From contig NZ_JNFD01000019.1 of assembly GCF_000756375.1 (NCBI RefSeq), positions 1 through 63,339 of the forward strand: a DNA stretch of 63,339 bases, in the 5' to 3' direction. Each line of letters starts with the position of its first letter. The stretch's first letter is position 1. Shown piece by piece: positions 9,163 through 17,037 of the stretch. Below the pieces are notes generated by a model. That model was not told the origin of the DNA. It did not search any database and saw nothing but the letters and a program-made list of their open reading frames with translations. This DNA is from Sphingopyxis sp. LC81 (lineage in GTDB: Bacteria > Pseudomonadota > Alphaproteobacteria > Sphingomonadales > Sphingomonadaceae). A program made the translations under genes and the position numbers.

Positions 9163-10369
9163 TTATCGCTATGTGGCGATCGATCCGCAGGGCCGCGAGC
9201 GCAAGGGACGGCTGACCGCCGCGAACGACGATGCGGCGCGCGCGGATCTGGTTCGCCGCAAATTCCATGTCGTCGCGGTCGAGGCAGCGGGCGCGAAGCC
9301 TGCCGGCCGCTCGCTGCTCGCTTTCCGCAAGAATAAATTGGGCAGCAAGGAACTCGCGCTCTTCACGCGCCAGCTCGCAACGCTCGCCGAAGTCGCGCCG
9401 CTCGAAGAAGCGCTGCGCACATTGACGCGCCAGAGCGAGGCCGAGAGCGCGCGCAATGTCATCGGCGACGTCCATGCGGGCCTGCTCGAGGGCCGCCGCC
9501 TTGCCGACGCCATGGGGCGTCAGCCGCGAAGCTTCCCGCCGCTTTACCGTGCGATGGTCGCGGCGGGCGAAACGACGGGCAGCCTCACCACCATCCTCGC
9601 GCGTCTCGCCGACCTGCTCGAACGGCAGGCCGAGGTGCGCGGCAAGCTGATCGCTGCGCTCGCCTATCCGATCGTGCTCGCGGTCGTCGCGATCGGCGTC
9701 GTCGCCGCGCTGATGATCTTCGTCGTGCCGCGCGTCGTCGAACAATTCACCGACGTCGGCCAGCAGCTTCCTTTCCTGACGCGCGCGGTGATCGCGATTT
9801 CCGGCTTTGCCGCGAACTGGTGGTGGCTGATCGCGCTGCTGGTCGCCGGGGCGAGCTTTGCCTGGGTCACCGCGATGCGCCGCCCCGCGTTCAAGGCGCG
9901 CGTCGATGCGCGGCTGCTCCGCCTGCCGCTCCTCGGGCGCCTGCTCCGCGATCTCTACGCCGCGCGCTTTGCGCGCACGCTGTCGACGATGGTGTCGAGC
10001 CGCCTGCCGCTCGTCGAAGGGCTGAAACTCACCGTCCCGACCATCCGCAACGCCGCGCTCGCCGGTGCGACCGCCGACATCGTCGATCAGGTGCGCGCCG
10101 GGGGCAGCCTGTCCGCCGCGCTCCGCGACGCCGGCGTCTTCCCGCCCTTGCTCGTCTACATGACCGCCAGCGGCGAAAGCGCGGGGCGGCTCGAACAGAT
10201 GCTCGAACGCGCCGCCGATTATCTCGAGCGTGAATTCGACCGGTTTACGGCCGCGTCGATGGCGCTTCTCGAACCTGTCATAATTGTCGTTATGGGGTCG
10301 TGCGTGGCCCTTATCATCCTCGCCATTCTGCTTCCGATCCTTCAGTTGCAGAACCTAGCCGGACTATGA
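9155..10369 (+). CDS. gspF: Type II secretion inner-membrane platform protein GspF
   Basis: About 404 residues with two repeated cytoplasmic T2SSF domains and three hydrophobic segments (about 170-195, 220-240 and 375-400, the last ending IILAILLPILQLQ). Two ATGs are possible, 9149 and 9155. The GAGG at 9145-9148 abuts the first but stands 6 bases before the second, so 9155 is preferred; it also gives the usual opening MPDYRYVAIDPQGRERKG. It overlaps the gspE end and, by ATGA, the gspG start. GspF forms the polytopic core on which GspE turns. Confidence 0.95.
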   Translation: MPDYRYVAIDPQGRERKGRLTAANDDAARADLVRRKFHVVAVEAAGAKPAGRSLLAFRKNKLGSKELALFTRQLATLAEVAPLEEALRTLTRQSEAESARNVIGDVHAGLLEGRRLADAMGRQPRSFPPLYRAMVAAGETTGSLTTILARLADLLERQAEVRGKLIAALAYPIVLAVVAIGVVAALMIFVVPRVVEQFTDVGQQLPFLTRAVIAISGFAANWWWLIALLVAGASFAWVTAMRRPAFKARVDARLLRLPLLGRLLRDLYAARFARTLSTMVSSRLPLVEGLKLTVPTIRNAALAGATADIVDQVRAGGSLSAALRDAGVFPPLLVYMTASGESAGRLEQMLERAADYLEREFDRFTAASMALLEPVIIVVMGSCVALIILAILLPILQLQNLAGL

Positions 10370-10875
10370 AAATGTCGCTGATGAAGCTAATCTTTCGCCT
10401 GATGCTCGATACATCCTATTCTGATCGGGGCCGGCCGCCGGCCGGGCGCCGCAAGACGGACGAGCGCGGCTTCACGCTGACCGAATTGATGGTCGTGATC
10501 TTCATCATCGGGCTGCTCGCCACGGTGGTGATGATCAACGTCCTGCCCAGCCAGGACCGCGCGATGGTGACCAAGGCCAGGGCTGATATCGCGACGCTCG
10601 AAAATGCGCTCGAGCAGTACCGGCTCGACAATCTGACCTATCCGGCATCGACCGACGGGCTGAACGCACTGACCGTCGCGCCGCCGGCGCTCGCGCAGCC
10701 CGAACGCTATCGCCGCGGCGGCTATATCAAGAAGCTGCCCGCCGATCCGTGGGGCCGCCCCTATAATTACCAGGCGCCGGGGCCGAACGGAAAGGCGTTC
10801 GACGTCTGGTCGCTCGGTGCCGACGGCGCCCCCGGCGGGACCGACGACAATGCGGATATTCGCAGCGACGGCTGA
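10366..10875 (+). CDS. gspG: Major pseudopilin GspG
   Basis: A 169-residue type IV-like prepilin. The cleavage site and hydrophobic stretch are clear: DERG|FTLTELMVVIFIIGLLA, with Glu at mature position 5. The C-terminal part has the GspG signatures PADPWGRPYNYQAPG and FDVWSLGADG, which form the calcium loop. The start is ATG 10366, coupled to the gspF stop (ATGA). The leader before the cleavage site is unusually long (about 35 residues from this start, about 23 from the nearest in-frame ATG) against the usual 5-10. The mature part is normal. It would be processed by GspO, encoded at the operon end. Confidence 0.95.
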   Translation: MKMSLMKLIFRLMLDTSYSDRGRPPAGRRKTDERGFTLTELMVVIFIIGLLATVVMINVLPSQDRAMVTKARADIATLENALEQYRLDNLTYPASTDGLNALTVAPPALAQPERYRRGGYIKKLPADPWGRPYNYQAPGPNGKAFDVWSLGADGAPGGTDDNADIRSDG

Positions 10876-11332
10876 CGCGCGCGCGCGGCGCGGGCAGGGC
10901 GGTTTTACCCTTGTCGAACTGATGATCGTGCTCGCGATCATGGCGCTCGCCGCGACCGCGGTCGTGCTTACCATTCCCGGCGAAGAACGCGCCGTGCGCA
11001 GCGAGGCCGACCGGCTTGCGGCGCGGCTCGCCGCTGCGCGCGATGTCGCGGTGATTGAGGGGCGCAGCGTCGCGGTCAATTTCGCGCCGTCGGGCTATGG
11101 TTTCGAACGGCGGATTTCGGGCGAATGGCAACCGCTCCCCGGCCGGGCGTTCGAACAGCGCAACTGGCCCGGCGACGTGCGCTTTGCGGCGGGCGACGGG
11201 CAGGGCGCGGCACGCATCCTGTTCGACCGCGTCGGCATCAGTCCGACGCCGCAGGCGGTTGTGCTCACGGGCGGTGATGCGCGCGAGATCGTGCGCGTCT
11301 CGGCAACCGGGGAGGTCAGCCGTGGCCAATGA
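10850..11332 (+). CDS. gspH: Minor pseudopilin GspH
   Basis: A 160-residue prepilin with cleavage site GQGG|FTLVELMIVLAIMALAA and Glu5 present, followed by the GspH-type domain (RLAARLAAARDVAVIEGRSV). The ATG at 10850 lies inside the gspG end and is preceded by GGCGGGA 8 bases upstream; a more distal ATG at 10817 lacks such a site. GspH belongs to the pseudopilus tip complex with I, J and K. It overlaps gspI by 11 bases. Confidence 0.9.
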   Translation: MRIFAATADARARRGQGGFTLVELMIVLAIMALAATAVVLTIPGEERAVRSEADRLAARLAAARDVAVIEGRSVAVNFAPSGYGFERRISGEWQPLPGRAFEQRNWPGDVRFAAGDGQGAARILFDRVGISPTPQAVVLTGGDAREIVRVSATGEVSRGQ

Positions 11333-11708
11333 CGTTGTTCGTCGTTCGCCATCCGGCGAAGGGGGCTTCACCCTGCTCGAAATGCTGGTGGCCTTGAGCG
11401 TCATCAGCATCGCCGCGCTCGCGCTCATCCGCCTCGACGCCTATGCGGTGCGCACCGCGGGTGACCTCGACGAAAGCACGATGGCGGGCATCGTCGCGCA
11501 GAACCGCGCGGTCGAACTGTGGACCGATCCAGCCCCGCCGACGATCGGCAACAGTGCCGTTGGTGTCGCGAACGCCGGGCGCAACTGGCGCATCGAGCAG
11601 CGCGTCGCGAAGACCGCCGACGACGCCCTGCTTCGCATCGACCTTCTCGTCCGCCCCGAAAGCGGGCGCGGGCAGGCGGCGCTGACGATCATCCGGCCGT
11701 CGCGATGA
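11322..11708 (+). CDS. gspI: Minor pseudopilin GspI
   Basis: A 128-residue prepilin with cleavage site GEGG|FTLLEMLVALSVISIAALALI and Glu5. The start is GTG 11322, chosen because a strong GGGGAGGT lies 5-6 bases upstream inside the gspH end. There is no ATG in this frame before the leader peptide. The C-terminal half (NWRIEQRVAKTADDALLRIDLLV) fits GspI. GspI nucleates the I-J-K tip complex. It overlaps gspJ by ATGA. Confidence 0.92.
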   Translation: MANDVVRRSPSGEGGFTLLEMLVALSVISIAALALIRLDAYAVRTAGDLDESTMAGIVAQNRAVELWTDPAPPTIGNSAVGVANAGRNWRIEQRVAKTADDALLRIDLLVRPESGRGQAALTIIRPSR

Positions 11709-12316
11709 GGGACGAGCGCGGCTTCACCCTTGTCGAGATGCTCGTCGCACTCTCCATCTTCGCGGCGATCGCGGCGATGGGGGTAGGCCTCCTTCGCAGC
11801 AGCATCGATACGCAGGATGCGGTGCAGGAACGGCTGAAGGCGATGGGCGGGATCAACCGCCTTCGCGCCGTGATGGCGAACGATCTCGCGCAAGCGGTCC
11901 AGCGTTCGACGCGCGGGCCTGCGGGGGAAGCGGTTCCCGCCTTCATCGGATCGTCGACCGGCTTCGCGTTCGTCCATGGCGGCGCGGGTTCGGCGGATGG
12001 CAGCCGCCGTCCCAGCGTCGAGCGCGTTGCCTATGCACGCGTCGGCAACGAGTGGCGGCGCGCGACGCAGCCGATGCTCGACGGCACCGCGCTCGGCGAG
12101 GGCGACCGGCTGATCGCTGACGTCGCCAGCGTCGCGGTGCGATACCGCGACGAACGGGGCAATTGGAGCGAGATCTGGAGTTCGGAGCCGGGTGACCGCC
12201 TGCCGCGCGCCGTCGAGGTGCGAGTGACCCGGACGGGACGCGAGGCGCTGACAATGCTCTTCCTGACCGCGCCGACGCTGCCGCCGCCGCCAGTGCAAGG
12301 CGCGCCCGCACCATGA
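11705..12316 (+). CDS. gspJ: Minor pseudopilin GspJ
   Basis: A 203-residue prepilin with a short normal leader, MRDERG|FTLVEMLVALSIFAAIAA, and Glu5. Downstream are GspJ-like features: a helix with INRLRAVMANDLAQAV, then a beta-rich domain including VERVAYARVG and a Pro-rich C-terminus. It starts by ATGA overlap with gspI and ends in ATGA overlap with gspK. Tip component of the pseudopilus. Confidence 0.93.
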   Translation: MRDERGFTLVEMLVALSIFAAIAAMGVGLLRSSIDTQDAVQERLKAMGGINRLRAVMANDLAQAVQRSTRGPAGEAVPAFIGSSTGFAFVHGGAGSADGSRRPSVERVAYARVGNEWRRATQPMLDGTALGEGDRLIADVASVAVRYRDERGNWSEIWSSEPGDRLPRAVEVRVTRTGREALTMLFLTAPTLPPPPVQGAPAP

Positions 12317-13320
12317 AGCCCGGCGCGAAAGGCGAACGCGGTGCGGCGCTGCTCACCGTATTGCTGCTCGTCGCGGTGATGGCGGTGATCGCCGCGACCG
12401 CGCTCGATCGGCTGACGCTCGCGACGCGCATCGCGGGCAGCGCAGCGACAGTCGATCAGGGACGCGCTTACGCTTTTGCCGCCGAACAGATTGCGCTGCG
12501 CCGCGTCGCCGATCTTGTTGGCCGAGACCCCGCAAAACTGACGCTCGCCGGCAATTGGCTGGACCGCGATTTTACCCTGCCGCTTCCGGGCGGCGAGGGA
12601 CGCGCGAAGCTCACCGACGCGAACAATTGCTTCAACCTCAACAGCCTCGTCGCCGAAACCGTGCCGGGGCGGTTCAGCCAGCGATCGGGTTCGATGCGCC
12701 AGTTCGGCGAATTGATGACCTTGCTGGGGATCGATCCGGGGCAGGCGCAGGCGATCGCGGGCGCGGCCGCCGACTGGATCGACAGCGATAGTAACGAAGG
12801 CCCGCTCGGTGCCGAGGACAATGCCTATCGTGGGATGCCGGGCGCCTATCTGCCCGCGAACCGCAAGATGGCCGATGTCAGCGAGCTCCGCGCGGTGCGC
12901 GGGGTGACGCCGAAAATCTATGCACGGCTCAAACCCTGGATTTGCGTGCTGCCGGTGACCGATCCGGTGAAGCTCAACGTCAACACGCTGACGCCCGAAC
13001 AGGCGCCGCTGGTCGCGATGCTGGTGCCCGGCGAGATCGGCGTCGCGAAAGCGCGGGCGGTGCTGGCGGCGCGCCCCGCTGGCGGCTATGGCAGCAGCGT
13101 ACGATTCTGGGAGGCGGGTCCGTTCGAAGGACGGAAGCCGCCGAACGAAGTTGCCGAACAGGCGGGCGTGAACAGCCGCTGGCTGGCGCTGACGACGAAT
13201 GTGACGATGGGGGACGGTTTCTTGACCGCAGTTTCGCTGATCGATGCCAATGGCGGGGCGCCGTCTGCAGGCATGACGCCGCCGGTGATCGTGCGCCGCG
13301 ATTGGGGCGAGAGCGACTGA
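12313..13320 (+). CDS. gspK: Minor pseudopilin GspK
   Basis: A 335-residue protein, large for a pseudopilin as is normal for GspK. Leader and helix read KGERG|AALLTVLLLVAVMAVIAA; the Glu5 of other pseudopilins is absent, which is a family trait of the tip-most subunit. The alpha domain contains CFNLNSL and AAADWIDSDSNEGPLGAED, the typical calcium-site region, followed by YLPANRKMADVSELRAV. It starts by ATGA overlap with gspJ. Confidence 0.94.
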   Translation: MKPGAKGERGAALLTVLLLVAVMAVIAATALDRLTLATRIAGSAATVDQGRAYAFAAEQIALRRVADLVGRDPAKLTLAGNWLDRDFTLPLPGGEGRAKLTDANNCFNLNSLVAETVPGRFSQRSGSMRQFGELMTLLGIDPGQAQAIAGAAADWIDSDSNEGPLGAEDNAYRGMPGAYLPANRKMADVSELRAVRGVTPKIYARLKPWICVLPVTDPVKLNVNTLTPEQAPLVAMLVPGEIGVAKARAVLAARPAGGYGSSVRFWEAGPFEGRKPPNEVAEQAGVNSRWLALTTNVTMGDGFLTAVSLIDANGGAPSAGMTPPVIVRRDWGESD

Positions 13321-13321
13321 T

Positions 13322-14467
13322 ATGACGCGCACGCTGGTTCTCTGGCTGCCTCCGGTGGCGGTGCTTGGCGAAGACAATGCGCCCCAGCCCGCCTGGCTGC
13401 GCGTCGACGACGGCGTGATCGTCGATAGCGGGCAGGACGATGGCTGGGTCGGCGCGTGGGAAAAGCCCCGCGACGATAGCACCGACGACCGCTTGGTCGC
13501 ACTGGCGCCGGTCGCCGATGTTCCGCTACGCTGGCTGCATTATCCCGACGCCGCGCCCACACAGGCGGCCGCCGCGGCACGCATCGACGCGCTGAAGAAT
13601 AGCTTAGGCGACGCCGCGGCGCTCCACGTCGTCGCGGGCCAGCCCGCGGAAACGGGGCAGGCGGTCGCGGTTGCGGTGACGACGCACGCCGCGATGACCG
13701 CCTGGACCGACTGGTTGAAGGCGCGCGATCTGACGCCGGCCGCGATTATCCCGGCGGCGGTGGCGGTGCCGCCGCCCGAGCCCGAGACGCTGTGGACAGC
13801 GGAAGTCGGCGGCGAGCGGATCGTCCGCACCGCCGACCGCGCCTATGTCTCCGATCCCGAGCTCGATCCGCTGATCGCGGGCGGGCACACCGCTTTGCCG
13901 CTCGACGCCGACCGGATGCGCGAGGCGCTGCTGCTGACGCTCGCCGCGCCGCCGCTCGACCTGCTGAGCGGCGGGTGGAAGCCCAAGCGCAGCTGGGCGG
14001 TCGATCCGGCGATGCTGCGGCTGGCGAAGCGCCTCGCCATCGCTCTCGTTGCCGTGAGCCTGCTTATCCCGGTCATCTATGCGGTGCGCCTGTCGTCCGA
14101 CACCGGCCGCGCCGACGATGCGGTCGTCGCGATGGCGAAGAAGGCCGGGGTGACCGCGCCCGATGCGACCGCGGCGGAAGCCGAACTCGACCGCCGCCTC
14201 GCCGCTGCCGGCGGCGGGCCGCTCGCTTTCTCGGTTCCGGCATCGGCGCTCTACGACGCGATGGGCGATGCGCCGGGTGTGACGCTGAGGACGCTGTCGC
14301 ACCGCACCGACGGGACGCTGACGACGACGCTCGCGGCGCCGCGCGTCGAAGATATCAACAAGGTGCTGCTCGCGCTGCAGGCGCGCGGCTATCGCATCAC
14401 CGCGCAGCCGATGGCGGGCAGCGACGGGCAGCAAATGGCCAATATCACGATCCGGGCGGTGCCATGA
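13322..14467 (+). CDS. gspL: Type II secretion protein GspL
   Basis: A 381-residue bitopic protein with an N-terminal actin-like cytoplasmic domain (about 1-230), which recruits GspE. One transmembrane helix follows (about 239-256, LAIALVAVSLLIPVIYAV), then a short ferredoxin-like periplasmic domain (about 300-381, ending ITAQPMAGSDGQQMANITIR). It begins one base after gspK and overlaps gspM by ATGA. The N-terminal half is divergent, as usual in GspL, so position in the operon supports the call. Confidence 0.88.
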   Translation: MTRTLVLWLPPVAVLGEDNAPQPAWLRVDDGVIVDSGQDDGWVGAWEKPRDDSTDDRLVALAPVADVPLRWLHYPDAAPTQAAAAARIDALKNSLGDAAALHVVAGQPAETGQAVAVAVTTHAAMTAWTDWLKARDLTPAAIIPAAVAVPPPEPETLWTAEVGGERIVRTADRAYVSDPELDPLIAGGHTALPLDADRMREALLLTLAAPPLDLLSGGWKPKRSWAVDPAMLRLAKRLAIALVAVSLLIPVIYAVRLSSDTGRADDAVVAMAKKAGVTAPDATAAEAELDRRLAAAGGGPLAFSVPASALYDAMGDAPGVTLRTLSHRTDGTLTTTLAAPRVEDINKVLLALQARGYRITAQPMAGSDGQQMANITIRAVP

Positions 14468-14946
14468 CCGAGCGACTGCAGCATTGGTGGATCGCCCTGT
14501 CGACGCGCGAGCGCTGGCTCGTCGGTATCGCGGGCGTCCTGGCGCTGGGCGTCATCCTGTGGGGGCTCGGCCGTCCGGCGGTCGCGGCGTTCATCGATCT
14601 CGAGAGCCAGCATCGCGCCGCCATCGAGCGCGAGGGGCGCATGGCGGCCAAGATGCAATTGCTCGCGCAGCGTCCGGCGAAATCGGTTGCCGCAGCGGTC
14701 GATGCGGTCGCGATCGATCAATATCTCGCGCAGTCGGCGGGCGAGATCGGGCTGACGCTCGACCGCAACGAAGCGCGTGGGCAGGGGCAGGCGACGATCG
14801 CGATCGCCACCGCACGCGCGACGGTGCTCACCGACTGGCTCGCCTCGCTCGAGGGGCAGGGTTTTGTCGTCGATCAGTTGACGATCACCCCCGCCGCCGA
14901 CGGCACCGTCGGTCTGACCGCCGAACTTCGGAAGGGCGGACAATGA
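14464..14946 (+). CDS. gspM: Type II secretion protein GspM
   Basis: A 160-residue small bitopic protein with one N-terminal helix (about 18-38, RWLVGIAGVLALGVILWGLG), a coiled segment, and a periplasmic ferredoxin-like domain (VLTDWLASLEGQGFVVDQLTI). Length, topology and position after gspL identify GspM, which pairs with GspL. It is coupled by ATGA on both sides. Confidence 0.88.
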   Translation: MTERLQHWWIALSTRERWLVGIAGVLALGVILWGLGRPAVAAFIDLESQHRAAIEREGRMAAKMQLLAQRPAKSVAAAVDAVAIDQYLAQSAGEIGLTLDRNEARGQGQATIAIATARATVLTDWLASLEGQGFVVDQLTITPAADGTVGLTAELRKGGQ

Positions 14947-15659
14947 GCGTGCGCCGGCATTGGACGATTGCGGCGCTGCTGCTCGCGCTGATCCTGATTG
15001 TCGCGACCTTCCCGATGCGGCTCGCGCTCGGCTGGTCGGGTGCGACCGATGCGGGCATCACCGCGCGCGAAATTCGCGGGTCGGTCTGGTCGGGCGAACT
15101 CGTCGATGCGCGGCTTGGCGTCTTGCCGCTCGGCACGGTGCGCGCCAGCCTGTCGCCGCTCGCGCTGCTCGGCGCCCGCACCGAACTCGCTTTCTCGCGC
15201 GCCGACGAACGGCTCGGCGCTCTCGCGGGCCGGCTGCATGGCAGCGACCCGCGCGGCGTCTCCGACGTCAGCGGCACGACGTCGATGTCGGGCGGGCTCG
15301 GCATGATCCCCGTCGATACCATCCGGTTCGAAGGCGCCACGATACGCTTCGATGATGCGGGCAAATGCGCCGCGGCAAGCGGGCGCATCCAGCTTACGGT
15401 CTCCACCCCCATCGCGGGGCTCGACCTTTCGCGCGGCCTGTCGGGCCCGCTGGCGTGCGCGAACGGGCGCGCGCAGGCGTCGCTCGCCAGCCAGTCGGGC
15501 ATGGAACGGCTGACCTTGTCGTTCGACGGCAGCGGTGCGTACCGCGCGCAGTTCGCGATCAATGTCGACCGCGATCCCGCGATGGCGGGCGCGCTCGCCG
15601 CACTGGGATTCAAGGCCGGACCCACCGGTTTCGTGCTGGCGACCTCGGGCCGCTTCTGA
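14943..15659 (+). CDS. gspN: Type II secretion protein GspN
   Basis: A 238-residue protein with one N-terminal hydrophobic segment (about 8-26) and a beta-rich periplasmic domain (GWSGATDAGITAREIRGSVW, then repeated short strands such as ARLGVLPLGTVRASLSPL). This fits the T2SSN family, a non-universal component often present in alphaproteobacterial and xanthomonad systems. ATGA overlap with gspM; it ends one base before gspO. Confidence 0.85.
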   Translation: MSVRRHWTIAALLLALILIVATFPMRLALGWSGATDAGITAREIRGSVWSGELVDARLGVLPLGTVRASLSPLALLGARTELAFSRADERLGALAGRLHGSDPRGVSDVSGTTSMSGGLGMIPVDTIRFEGATIRFDDAGKCAAASGRIQLTVSTPIAGLDLSRGLSGPLACANGRAQASLASQSGMERLTLSFDGSGAYRAQFAINVDRDPAMAGALAALGFKAGPTGFVLATSGRF

Positions 15660-15660
15660 C

Positions 15661-16431
15661 GTGACGATCCTCGATGCCTTGCCCTTCGGCACGGGTGTCG
15701 CCTTTGCAGCGCTGATCGGGCTCGCGCTCGGCAGCTTTATCGCGACGCTGGTGCTGCGCTGGCCCGCGGGGCGCTCGGTGCTGGGGCGCTCGCAATGCGA
15801 CGGCTGCGGGCGGCCGCTCACTGCGCTCGATCTCGTCCCCCTGCTGTCGACGCTCAGCTCGCGCGGGCGCTGCCGAACGTGCAACGCGGCGATCGATCCT
15901 TTCCACTGGCGCGTCGAACTGGGCTCGGCGCTGATCGGTGCCGCGGCGCTTGCGATCATGCCGGGCACGGCGGGCTGGCTCTGGGCCTTGTTCGGCTGGC
16001 TACTGCTGCCGCTGACGCTGCTCGATGCGCGCCATTTCTGGTTACCCGACCGCCTCAACCTGCTGCTCGGGATCGCCGGCCTGCTCGTTGCGGGGCCGAT
16101 GCTCGGCACATCGCTGATCGACCGCTGGATCGGCGCTTTGGCCGGAGGGTTGCTACTCGCACTGATCGCGTGGACCTATCGGCGCGCGCGCGGCGCCGAA
16201 GGCATGGGCGGCGGCGATCCCAAGCTCGTCGCGGCGATCGGTGCCTGGCTCGGCTGGCAGGTGCTGCCGCTGATGCTGCTGCTCGCGAGCCTGGGCGGGA
16301 TTGTCTGGGCGCTTGTTGCCCAACGAAAAGGGGACCAGCCGCTCGCCGAGCAACGGGTCCCCTTCGGTGTCTTTGCCTGCACCGCCGCCTTTGCCGCGGT
16401 GCCGCTCTGGCCGCTTATTAGCGCCCGATAA
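15661..16431 (+). CDS. gspO: Prepilin peptidase GspO/PilD type
   Basis: A 256-residue polytopic aspartic protease and methylase. The N-terminal zinc-type motif has both pairs (CDGC about residue 44 and CRTC about 71). The two catalytic aspartates are visible in LTLLDARHFWLPD and GGGDPKLVAA, in the expected setting of 6-8 transmembrane helices. The start is GTG 15661, directly after the gspN stop. It would cleave and N-methylate GspG-K leaders. Its last 14 bases overlap the end of the convergent pal gene. Confidence 0.94.
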   Translation: MTILDALPFGTGVAFAALIGLALGSFIATLVLRWPAGRSVLGRSQCDGCGRPLTALDLVPLLSTLSSRGRCRTCNAAIDPFHWRVELGSALIGAAALAIMPGTAGWLWALFGWLLLPLTLLDARHFWLPDRLNLLLGIAGLLVAGPMLGTSLIDRWIGALAGGLLLALIAWTYRRARGAEGMGGGDPKLVAAIGAWLGWQVLPLMLLLASLGGIVWALVAQRKGDQPLAEQRVPFGVFACTAAFAAVPLWPLISAR

Positions 16432-16936
16432 CGACGGTCACCGCGCGGCGGTTCTTGGCATAGGCTTCCTCGGTCGAACCGATTTCGGCCGGGCGTTCCT
16501 TGCCATAGCTGATGACCTGGATGCGCGACGGGTCGACGCCGAGCGATGCGAGATAATTCTTCGCGGCATTTGCACGGCGCTCGCCGAGCGCGATGTTGTA
16601 ATCGCGCGTGCCGCGTTCGTCGGCATGGCCTTCGAGCGTGACGCGCACCGCGGGGTTGCGCTGCAGCCACTGCGACTGGGTCTGCAACGTCGCCTGGTCC
16701 TGCGCGTCGACATTATACTGGTCATAGTCGAAGAAAACGCGGTCGCCCATGGCGCCAACGCTGGCGAGGAAATCTTCCTGCGATCCGGGGACGACGCCGG
16801 TGCCGGTGCCAGCGCCCGTATCGGTGCCGGTGCCTTCGGGGGCGGGGGGGAGCGTGTCAGGGGCCTTTTTCGCGCAGGCGCCAACAGCAAGCATGGTGAT
16901 CGCCGCAATCATTGCGGTGCTTTTGCGTATCGTCAT
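16418..16936 (-). CDS. pal: Peptidoglycan-associated lipoprotein Pal
   Basis: A 172-residue outer-membrane lipoprotein. The lipobox is visible in MLAVGAC (Cys about 21), followed by a Gly/Thr linker with repeats of GTGTG. The OmpA-like domain (about 65-172) carries VFFDYDQYNVD, the peptidoglycan-binding GHADERGTRDYNIALGERRA, and ISYGKERP. It is the last gene of the tol cluster, 101 bases after tolB, and convergent with gspO. It binds diaminopimelate in the cell wall and TolB, tying the outer membrane to the wall during division. Confidence 0.96.
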   Translation of the reverse strand: MTIRKSTAMIAAITMLAVGACAKKAPDTLPPAPEGTGTDTGAGTGTGVVPGSQEDFLASVGAMGDRVFFDYDQYNVDAQDQATLQTQSQWLQRNPAVRVTLEGHADERGTRDYNIALGERRANAAKNYLASLGVDPSRIQVISYGKERPAEIGSTEEAYAKNRRAVTVVIGR

Positions 16937-17037
16937 GTCTCTGTCCTCTTGTTGTTGAAAATCGTTCGTGCGGCCGAATTGGCCCGTTCAGGACGCGATA
17001 GTTGAACCCGATCGCGCCTTTTTGGTTCCGGTTTTCC

